The position numbers and the translations under genes were made by a program. 7,538 nucleotides of DNA from Acidimicrobiales bacterium (GTDB lineage: Bacteria > Actinomycetota > Acidimicrobiia > Acidimicrobiales > Aldehydirespiratoraceae): NCBI GenBank assembly GCA_021604885.1, contig BQJV01000144.1, forward strand, positions 1 through 7,538, read 5' to 3'. The notes under the pieces were generated by a model. That model ran no database searches, was not told where the DNA came from, and saw only the letters and a program-made list of their open reading frames with translations. Shown here in pieces: positions 1 to 4,858 of the stretch; position 1 is the first letter of the stretch, and each line of letters begins with the position of its first letter.

Positions 1-342
1 GCGGTCACGACCCTCACCGGCACGACCAACGGGATCCTCCGCGACCCGGAGGCGCGGGCGTTGTGTGTCGCGGTCATGGAGGAGACCATCGCCGTCGCCA
101 TCGCGGAAGGCGCCGCGCTGCGTCCCGGCCTGGGCGAGACGCTCGCCGACATCGTGCTCGAACGGGCGACCGGCCACATGTCCTCACAGACGACCGATCG
201 AGTCGCCGGCACGGCCACGGAATGGGAGGCGCGTCAGCTCGCCGTCGTTCGCCGCGCCGACGAACACGGCATCGAGGTGCCGCTGCTGCGCACGCTCACC
301 ACGCTGATCCGACTCGGGGAGCCGGACGCCGCGGTGCAATAG
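1..342 (+). CDS. panE: 2-dehydropantoate 2-reductase (ketopantoate reductase), C-terminal part
   Basis: Partial gene: the 5' part lies outside the window and 113 C-terminal residues are visible in frame 1, ending at TAG 340-342. The family (PanE/ApbA) reduces ketopantoate to pantoate with NADPH in the cytoplasm, for pantothenate and CoA synthesis; many paralogues act on other 2-keto acids. The visible part is the helical C-terminal domain. It opens with AVTTLTGTTNGILRD, the stretch just after the conserved Lys/Asn residues. It also holds a Ser-Ser pair (visible residues 61-62), Asp66 and Glu74 of a TEWEA motif, with the same spacing as S244, D248 and E256 of E. coli PanE, which bind substrate. 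HGIEVP at residues 89-94 matches the family's HGxxxP. The NADPH-binding Rossmann half cannot be seen, so true pantoate synthesis versus a paralogue cannot be decided. The stop codon overlaps the likely -10 box of the next gene. Confidence 0.85.
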   Translation, partial: AVTTLTGTTNGILRDPEARALCVAVMEETIAVAIAEGAALRPGLGETLADIVLERATGHMSSQTTDRVAGTATEWEARQLAVVRRADEHGIEVPLLRTLTTLIRLGEPDAAVQ

Positions 343-345
343 GGT
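340..345 (+). promoter_or_regulatory. Candidate -10 box (TAGGGT) for a leaderless transcript of the metallophosphoesterase
   Basis: TAGGGT lies 6 nt before the ATG at 352, the distance expected if transcription starts at the A of the start codon. There is no Shine-Dalgarno sequence in the 9-nt gap. The first three bases are also the TAG stop of the upstream gene. No convincing -35 is visible, which is common in actinobacterial promoters. The same arrangement recurs before 1250 and 3851, which raises confidence. This is inferred from pattern and spacing only. Confidence 0.5.
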
Positions 346-351
346 CGGCGC

Positions 352-1239
352 ATGGCCTCGATCCGCGTCGTCCAGCTGTCCGATCTGCACTTCAGCACCA
401 AGCCGGGCGGCTACATGCTGCGCGACACCGCGGAGACCTTCGCCGCCGTCGCGGACCGGGTGCGCGTCGATGCGCCGGATCTCGTCGTCGTCACAGGCGA
501 CATCGCCAACGAAGGCAAGGTCGACGAGTACGAGCTCGCCGGCGACGCGCTCGCAGCACTCGATCTGCCGGTGCACTGTCTCCCGGGCAACCACGACTTC
601 GTCGACCCGCTGCACGGCGTCCTCCCCCGCCCGAACATCGCGGTACAGCGCTCGTTGCGAATCGACGGCTGGGTGTTCCTGTTCGGCGACAGCAATCTCG
701 ACGGCGGCGAGCACGACCCCACGGCCGGCTGGACGGACCACCCCGACCGTGTCGACCTCGCCCGCGGCGGCATCACCACCCAGGAGCTCGGCTGGCTTCG
801 CCGGCAGCTCGATCTCGGCGACGCGGACCACGCGATGCTGTGGCTGCACCATCCGCCCGGCGGCACCGGCATGTTCGAACGCCCCGGCTACGACGACCAG
901 ATCGCGGAGCTCGTCGGCGCGGCAACCCCGCTGCGGGCGATCGCCGCGGGCCACGAACACGCGGGCGTCGATCGCGCGTCCGCAGGCGTGCCGTCCCACG
1001 TCTGCCCGTCGACCGGTGTGTGCATCGATTTCGACGCGCTCCTGCTGATGCCACCCGGCTACCGACGCTTCACGTTCCACGACGACGGACGGATCGACAC
1101 CGAGGTCGTGTGGCTGGAGGACGAACGCTGGGCCGACCGCTGGAAGCTGCCTGCCTGGGTCGCCGAGTACTTCGCCGGCCAGATGACGGACGACGAGATG
1201 AAGGCCCGAATGGCAGAGGCCTCGGGCGAGTCGGGATAG
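352..1239 (+). CDS. Calcineurin-like metallophosphoesterase (CpdA/Icc-like phosphodiesterase)
   Basis: A 295-residue cytoplasmic protein with no signal peptide or membrane segment. All blocks of the dinuclear-metal phosphoesterase fold are present in order: D11-L-H13 (SDLH), GD50 in VVVTGDIANEG, GN80-H81-D82, the His pair H166-H167 in WLHHPPGG, and GH201-E-H203. These residues bind the two metals and protonate the leaving group. The order and the length of just under 300 residues fit class III cyclic-nucleotide phosphodiesterases such as CpdA and Rv0805. Sequence alone cannot separate cAMP hydrolysis from other phosphodiester or phosphomonoester substrates. The C-terminal 50 residues, after the metal site, are charged and less typical. 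ATG 352 is chosen because the SDLH strand begins right after it and a leaderless -10 box precedes it. It is 9 nt from the gene before and 10 nt from the gene after. Confidence 0.9.
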   Translation: MASIRVVQLSDLHFSTKPGGYMLRDTAETFAAVADRVRVDAPDLVVVTGDIANEGKVDEYELAGDALAALDLPVHCLPGNHDFVDPLHGVLPRPNIAVQRSLRIDGWVFLFGDSNLDGGEHDPTAGWTDHPDRVDLARGGITTQELGWLRRQLDLGDADHAMLWLHHPPGGTGMFERPGYDDQIAELVGAATPLRAIAAGHEHAGVDRASAGVPSHVCPSTGVCIDFDALLLMPPGYRRFTFHDDGRIDTEVVWLEDERWADRWKLPAWVAEYFAGQMTDDEMKARMAEASGESG

Positions 1240-1242
1240 GTT
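1237..1242 (+). promoter_or_regulatory. Candidate -10 box (TAGGTT) for a leaderless transcript of the FrhB-family gene
   Basis: TAGGTT is followed by 7 nt and then the ATG at 1250. As at 340-345, its first three bases are the TAG stop codon of the preceding gene, and the short gap has no Shine-Dalgarno sequence. This suggests that the FrhB-family gene can be transcribed from its own start, as well as by read-through from the metallophosphoesterase gene. No -35 element is recognisable. Inferred from pattern and spacing only. Confidence 0.45.
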
Positions 1243-1249
1243 CAGCGCC

Positions 1250-2422
1250 ATGGCCGTGACCGAGACTCCCGCAACCCCGGCGAAGAAAGAGCGCTGGACG
1301 TACCAGTGGAAAGAGCTCTTCGACGAGGTCATCACGTCGGGCCTGTGCACTGGGTGCGCGGGCTGCGTGATCTCCTGCCCGCACGACGTCATCGGCTACG
1401 AACACGAGCCCGGCGCCTACACGCCGTTCCATCTCGAGGAGGAGCTCGGCCTCGACGACTGCATCCACGGCCAGAAGGGATGCACCTCCTGCACTCGGGC
1501 CTGCCCGCGGTTCCGGGCCTGGGAGCCCGAAGCCGACCTGCACCTGTTCGGTCGCGAACGCGAGCCCGACGAGATGGCCGGCGTCTACTCGGACATCCTC
1601 CTCACCCGGGCGAGCGACGACTTCGTCTACGACACGGGCCAGGACGGTGGTCTCGTCTCGGCGATCCTCATCTGGTGCCTCGAGAACGACGTCGTGAACG
1701 GCGCGCTCACCTCCGGCGTGGAGAGCCTGCCGAACGGCGAACCCGGCTGGAAGGCGTTCCCGATGGTCGCCACCAACCGCGAGGAGGTCCTACGCGGGGC
1801 GGGCTCGCGCTACACCTACTCGGCGAACACGATGGCGTTCGACGAAGCCAAGGAGAAGGGGCTCGACCGACTCGCCCTGGTCGGCATGAGCTGCCAGACC
1901 TCGGTCGCCCCGGTCATGTGGCATCGCAAGATCGGCAAGGTCTCGAAGCCGATCAAGCTCAACATCGGGCTCCTGTGCTCCAAGTCGTTCGACGACGCCC
2001 TCTTCGACGAGCTGTTCGAGGTCAAGTACGGCCTGAAGAAGGAAGACATCGCCAAGATGAACATCAAGGGCGTCTTCCAGATCTGGACCAAGGACGGCGG
2101 CTACCACGAGATCAACCTCAAGGAGTGCCACGCCTGGACCCGTGAGGGCTGTCACCACTGTCCCGATTTCGCGGCCGAACATGCCGACATCTCCACCGGC
2201 GGGATCGGCGACGCGACCGACTGGACGCTCACCATCGTCCGCACGGAGCTCGGTCGGGCGATCATCGACGCGATGGTGAAGGACGGGGTCATCGAGACCC
2301 GACCGGGCGACGACGACCCGGGTGCGATCGCCCTGATGCACCGCCTCGCCCAGAAGAGTCGCGAACGCTGGCCGGACTGGGCGGCACCGGCTGCCCGCGT
2401 CGGGATCACCGCGAAGGGTTAG
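1250..2422 (+). CDS. Coenzyme F420 hydrogenase/dehydrogenase beta subunit (FrhB/FdhB) family iron-sulfur flavoprotein
   Basis: A 390-residue soluble protein. The N-terminal ferredoxin-like part has C33-x2-C36-x2-C39-x3-C43-P and a second set C71-x6-C78-x2-C81-x3-C85-P, enough for two [4Fe-4S] clusters. Next comes the FrhB catalytic domain: the glycine-rich DGGLVSAIL around residue 132 and GAGSRY around 183, C215 in GMSCQT, C243 in LLCSKSF, and the signature CHHCPDFAAEHADISTGGIG at 301-320, with C293 just before it. Family members bind FAD and usually pass electrons between iron-sulfur clusters and F420 or another two-electron acceptor; plant and cyanobacterial relatives reduce chlorophyll or bilin derivatives. 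F420 is common in actinobacteria, so an F420-linked role is plausible, but neither substrate nor partner can be read from the sequence. No hydrogenase or formate dehydrogenase subunit lies beside it, so it may act alone. Its stop overlaps that of the convergent P450 gene. Confidence 0.87.
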   Translation: MAVTETPATPAKKERWTYQWKELFDEVITSGLCTGCAGCVISCPHDVIGYEHEPGAYTPFHLEEELGLDDCIHGQKGCTSCTRACPRFRAWEPEADLHLFGREREPDEMAGVYSDILLTRASDDFVYDTGQDGGLVSAILIWCLENDVVNGALTSGVESLPNGEPGWKAFPMVATNREEVLRGAGSRYTYSANTMAFDEAKEKGLDRLALVGMSCQTSVAPVMWHRKIGKVSKPIKLNIGLLCSKSFDDALFDELFEVKYGLKKEDIAKMNIKGVFQIWTKDGGYHEINLKECHAWTREGCHHCPDFAAEHADISTGGIGDATDWTLTIVRTELGRAIIDAMVKDGVIETRPGDDDPGAIALMHRLAQKSRERWPDWAAPAARVGITAKG

Positions 2423-3798
2423 GTCGCCACCGTCGGCGAGTCCGGAGCGGCGCGCCGCACGGGCAGACCGACCGGTCCCCGCAACACCGGGTGGGCCTTC
2501 CACTCGATCGCGGCATCATCGATCGAGTACTCACCGAATCGCTCGAGGAACACCCGCAGACCCACCCGCATCTGCATCCGGGCAAGCGCCGCGCCGATGC
2601 AGTGATGGATGCCGTGGCCGAACGACACACCGTGGGGTTCGTCGCGGTCCAGGCGGAGCTCGTCGGGATCGTCGAACCGGCGCGGGTCGCGATTTGCTGC
2701 TGCCAGGAGGACCGTCAGCCGCTTCCCGGCCTTGATTTCGACGTCGCCGATGGTGACGTCGCGCTTGGCCGCACGCGGATCGACGTGGAGGGGCGGGTCG
2801 TAGCGCAGCAGCTCCTCGATGGCGTTCGGCCAGAGCTCCGGGTCGTCCATCACGAGTCGGCGCTGATCGGGGTTGCGCGCGAGGTGCACCATGGCGAGCC
2901 CGAGCGACCCGCTGGTCGTCTCGTGGCCGGCGAACATGAGGAACATCGCCATGGCCACCACCTCGAAGCGATCGAGACGGCCCTCGTCGGTCTCGGCATG
3001 GACGAGGGCGCTGAGCAGGTCGTCCCGTGGTTCGCGACGGCGCTCCTCGGCGAGGTCGTCGAGGAAGGCGGCGCCGGCCTGCAGCAGGCCGTCGGTGTGC
3101 TCGAGATCGAACTCGGGAAACGGATTGAGATAGTCGAGCAGCGCGTTCGACACGTCCACCGTGAACGGCCAGTCCTCCTCCGGGATCCCGAGAAGCACCG
3201 AGATCGTGTGGATCGGCAGCGGTGCGTTGAACGCGGCGAACAGGTCGGGCGTCTCCTCGTGGGCGACCGCGTCGAGGAAACCGTTCGCGAGCCGTTGGAC
3301 TTCGGGCTCAAGGTCCCTCATCTGCTTCGGGGTGAACGCTCGGCTCACCAGGCTGCGGAGCCGGGTGTGGTCGGGCGGATCGACGAACAGGAGGAAGTTG
3401 CGGAACAGCGCCTTCGAGGTGTCGCTCATCTTCGCGTGGGGGGCGACGGCGAGGACGACCTCCCGCTGCGTCGACACCTCCATCGCGTCGGACGACAGAA
3501 CAGCGCGAGCCTCCTCGTAGCCGGTCACGAAGTACTGCTGATACCACGGGCTCCAGGCGACCGGCCCGTCGGCCATGATCGGCTTGTAGGCGTTGTACGG
3601 GTTCTCGGCCATGCCGTCCGCGAACATGTTGCCCCAGCGGGTGCGGCCGAAGACCGCCTCGGTGAGCCGCGGCTTCCCGACAATCGCTCGCACGAGCGGC
3701 AGGGAGTACTTGTCGGTCGCCCGGACGCGCACGTTCGGGTCGCCGAGGTCCGGGGGAATCTCGAGGCCGGCCATGGGCAAGGTTCGCACACCGACCAT
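2419..3798 (-). CDS. Cytochrome P450 monooxygenase
   Basis: About 459 residues from ATG 3798, or 451 from the alternative in-frame ATG 3774; neither has a clear Shine-Dalgarno sequence. It is a soluble bacterial-type P450 with no membrane anchor. Visible motifs are DPPDHTRLR at 140-148 (C-helix), the I-helix oxygen-activating AGHETT at 290-295, ExxR at 329-332, and the heme loop FGHGIHHCIG with Cys400 as the axial heme ligand. It should hydroxylate a small organic substrate using electrons from a ferredoxin and its reductase, neither of which is encoded nearby. The CYP family and substrate are not recognisable. It is longer than the common ~400-residue CYPs because about 75 residues precede the usual first strand (GPVAWSPWYQQYFVTGY). 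Frame remains open further upstream to 4026, but that extension runs across the divergent gene and looks non-coding. It shares a 52-bp intergenic region with the selenoprotein gene. Confidence 0.93.
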   Translation of the reverse strand: MVGVRTLPMAGLEIPPDLGDPNVRVRATDKYSLPLVRAIVGKPRLTEAVFGRTRWGNMFADGMAENPYNAYKPIMADGPVAWSPWYQQYFVTGYEEARAVLSSDAMEVSTQREVVLAVAPHAKMSDTSKALFRNFLLFVDPPDHTRLRSLVSRAFTPKQMRDLEPEVQRLANGFLDAVAHEETPDLFAAFNAPLPIHTISVLLGIPEEDWPFTVDVSNALLDYLNPFPEFDLEHTDGLLQAGAAFLDDLAEERRREPRDDLLSALVHAETDEGRLDRFEVVAMAMFLMFAGHETTSGSLGLAMVHLARNPDQRRLVMDDPELWPNAIEELLRYDPPLHVDPRAAKRDVTIGDVEIKAGKRLTVLLAAANRDPRRFDDPDELRLDRDEPHGVSFGHGIHHCIGAALARMQMRVGLRVFLERFGEYSIDDAAIEWKAHPVLRGPVGLPVRRAAPDSPTVAT

Positions 3799-3810
3799 CG
3801 GGAGACCGAG

Positions 3811-3827
3811 CCGGAGTCTCGCTCCGG
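3811..3827. promoter_or_regulatory. Perfect inverted repeat, candidate operator in the divergent promoter region
   Basis: CCGGAG (3811-3816) and CTCCGG (3822-3827) form a perfect 6-bp dyad with a 5-nt spacer. It lies between the P450 start and the selenoprotein -10 box, at about -40 to -24 from the predicted selenoprotein transcription start, so a bound protein there would overlap the -35 region. A second 5-bp dyad (GAGAC 3802-3806, GTCTC 3816-3820) overlaps it. It could be an operator or a hairpin in the P450 leader. In sequence this GC-rich, short dyads also arise by chance. Confidence 0.3.
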
Positions 3828-3837
3828 ACCCGACCGA

Positions 3838-3843
3838 TAGGGT
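3838..3843 (+). promoter_or_regulatory. Candidate -10 box (TAGGGT) for a leaderless transcript of the selenoprotein gene
   Basis: TAGGGT is followed by 7 nt and the ATG at 3851. The hexamer is identical to the one before the metallophosphoesterase gene and has nearly the same spacing. Unlike the other two boxes it does not overlap the stop codon of a plus-strand gene, so here the pattern is not a by-product of a TAG stop. It supports 3851 as the true start of the gene that reads through the TGA at 3881. No Shine-Dalgarno sequence is present between the box and the ATG. Confidence 0.55.
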
Positions 3844-3850
3844 GCCCGGC

Positions 3851-4465
3851 ATGGATCTCGAATTCTGGGTCGACCCCATTTGACCGTGGTGCTGGGTGAC
3901 GGCCCGTTGGGTCGTCGACGAAATCGCGCCGGCTCGTGACCTGCGCATCACGTGGCAGCCGATCAGCCTCAAGCTGAAGAACAAGCCGGAGGAGGACTCG
4001 CCCTTCTTCGATCGCGTCGACCGCACCTACAAGATGTTGCGGGTGATGGAGTCGGTGCGCGCCACCGAGGGCGAGGACGCCGTGTTCCAGCTCTACTGGG
4101 AGTACGGCCGCCGCATCCACCACGACCAGGCGTTCGATTTCGAGGTCGCCGACGCGCTCACCGCCGCCGGGCTCCCGACCAGCCATGCCGACGCGTTCGA
4201 GTCCGACGAATTCGATCTCGAGATCCAGACCCGCCACGACCAGGGCATCGCCCTCGCCGGTGACGACATCGGCACCCCGATCATCGCCTTCGACAATCGC
4301 GACGGCGTGAAGCAGGCCTACTTCGGTCCGGTCATCACCCGGGTGCCGCCCACGGAGGACTCGCTCGCCATGTGGGACGCTCTCGTCGCGATGATGAACA
4401 TCGACGGCTTCTGGGAGCTCAAGCGCACCCGCACCGAACGGCCGGACTTCGGCGACCGTCCGTGA
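3851..4465 (+). CDS. Selenocysteine-containing DsbA-family protein, mycothiol-dependent nitroreductase (Rv2466c) type
   Basis: Read from ATG 3851 with TGA 3881-3883 as selenocysteine, this gives 204 residues, close to Rv2466c (~207). It opens MDLEFWVDPI-U-PWCWVTARW, against ADFWFDPL-C-PWCWITSRW in Rv2466c, so Sec11 replaces attacking Cys19 and Cys14 matches Cys22. Further family matches are the cis-proline in GTP (141-143), YFGPVITRVP at 157-166 and WELKRTRTERPDF at 188-200. The family has a thioredoxin fold with a helical insertion. Rv2466c takes electrons from mycothiol and reduces nitro compounds; its normal role is thought to be oxidative-stress defence. A Sec here should give a more reactive selenolate in a U-x-x-C pair. 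A SECIS-like hairpin follows the TGA. The start is supported by the -10 box at 3838 and by homology. Without Sec decoding, the gene would be called from GTG 3896 and lack the active site. The alternative, a single nonsense mutation, is less likely given the intact frame and the hairpin. Confidence 0.88.
3881..3883 (+). other. In-frame TGA predicted to encode selenocysteine (Sec11)
   Basis: The reading frame is continuous on both sides: ...GTC GAC CCC ATT before the codon and CCG TGG TGC TGG after it. The codon falls on the first, nucleophilic position of the family's CPWC motif, where Cys-to-Sec exchange is chemically expected. The base after TGA is C, a context that terminates poorly in bacteria and is also found at the E. 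coli fdhF Sec codon. The Sec machinery genes (selA, selB, selC, selD) are not in this window. Confidence 0.85.
3897..3917 (+). promoter_or_regulatory. Putative bacterial SECIS element (hairpin downstream of the Sec codon)
   Basis: The 5' arm UGACGGCCC (3897-3905) pairs with the 3' arm GGGUCGUCG (3909-3917). This makes nine consecutive pairs, seven Watson-Crick and two wobble (G3902-U3912, U3897-G3917), closing a GUU loop at 3906-3908. The loop begins with G, and 22 nt separate it from the TGA. Bacterial SECIS elements are described as hairpins inside the coding region just after UGA, with a short apical loop carrying a G in its first two positions, about 16-37 nt from the codon; all of these fit. 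SelB carrying Sec-tRNA would bind here. The stem lies in codons for V16-D23, which includes the conserved WxTxRW segment, so synonymous codon choice must keep the pairing. The stem was folded by hand; no folding energy was computed. Confidence 0.75.
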
Positions 4466-4839
4466 GCGGTCCCGAGTCGGCGGACAACCCGACGGGCGCG
4501 TCGATCCTCGACCTGCTCCAGCCCGACGTCATCGAGCAGGCCGACGGGCGGGCGGTGTTCTGCTTCATGGCGCGTCCGGAGTGGACGATCCCGAGCGGCC
4601 AGGTCCAGGGCGGGATCGTGGCGGCGATGCTCGACATGACCATGGCGTTCTCGGCCGACGACCTCTCCACGGTCAGCCTCCACGTCGACTATCTCCGGCC
4701 CGCGTTCGGACCGGAACTCACCGTGACCGCGACGGTCACCCGCCGGGGTCGGCGAGTGATCTTCGCCGAGGCGGAGATGGTCGATCAGGAAGGCCGTCTC
4801 ATCGCCCGCGGCCGACAGAACGCCGTGCCGATCGACTGA
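4462..4839 (+). CDS. PaaI/YdiI-like hotdog-fold thioesterase
   Basis: A 125-residue single-domain protein; the start GTG 4462-4464 overlaps the selenoprotein stop TGA 4463-4465 by three bases (GTGA), which implies translational coupling. The frame stays open upstream to 4372, but that stretch is an out-of-frame reading of the preceding gene. The hotdog fold shows in the IPSGQVQGGIVAAMLDMTM segment: QGG at 49-51 stands at the family's HGG position and Asp58 is the likely catalytic acid. STVSLHVDYLRPAFG (69-83) is the typical central strand, followed by TVTRRGRRVIFAEAEMVD. Family members hydrolyse acyl-CoA thioesters in the cytoplasm as dimers or tetramers; Gln for the first His of HGG is a known variant. 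The acyl substrate is unknown. As it follows the selenoprotein directly, the two are probably made together, but no biochemical link is evident. Confidence 0.85.
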   Translation: MSGPESADNPTGASILDLLQPDVIEQADGRAVFCFMARPEWTIPSGQVQGGIVAAMLDMTMAFSADDLSTVSLHVDYLRPAFGPELTVTATVTRRGRRVIFAEAEMVDQEGRLIARGRQNAVPID

Positions 4840-4849
4840 GCATCGGCGT
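4825..4849. terminator. Possible bidirectional terminator hairpin between convergent genes
   Basis: GCCGAT (4827-4832) and ATCGGC (4842-4847) form a perfect 6-bp stem, extendable by two wobble pairs, with a 9-nt loop that contains the thioesterase stop codon. It lies between the convergent thioesterase and nitrite reductase genes, whose stops are only 19 bp apart, where a shared terminator would be expected. There is no T-tract on either side, so it is not a classical intrinsic terminator. Confidence 0.25.
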
Positions 4850-4858
4850 CGCCGGTCA

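Noticed and set aside
63..1392. Long open frames of about 400 codons on both strands across the panE/metallophosphoesterase region
   Set aside because: Their translations are low-complexity (the plus-strand one extremely Arg-rich) and they cross the boundaries of two well-supported genes. They are typical GC-rich shadow frames.
2424..2439. Hairpin TCGCC/GGCGA just after the FrhB-family stop codon
   Set aside because: Five base pairs within the P450 coding sequence and no T-tract; not distinguishable from chance.
2491..3840. Long plus-strand open frame opposite the P450
   Set aside because: It is a shadow of the P450 gene in GC-rich sequence. Its translation is rich in Arg, Val, Gly and Glu with no recognisable domain, while the minus strand encodes all P450 motifs.
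3881..3883. TGA as a nonsense mutation, sequencing error or pseudogene mark in the DsbA-family gene
   Set aside because: The codon falls exactly on the catalytic Cys, the rest of the gene is intact in frame, a SECIS-like hairpin is correctly placed, and promoter and downstream coupling are preserved. A random stop at this one codon with all these features is unlikely, though only host genome data can exclude it.
3799..4026. N-terminal extension of the P450 on the minus strand (open frame to 4026, or a start at ATG 3852)
   Set aside because: The extension lies antisense to the selenoprotein gene, has no P450-like sequence, and the ATG at 3852 overlaps the selenoprotein start codon. Starts at 3798 or 3774 fit the family better.
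3896..4465. A shorter gene starting at GTG 3896
   Set aside because: It would lack the first beta strand and the whole redox motif. The GTG encodes Val16 of the full protein and has no Shine-Dalgarno sequence or -10 box in front of it.
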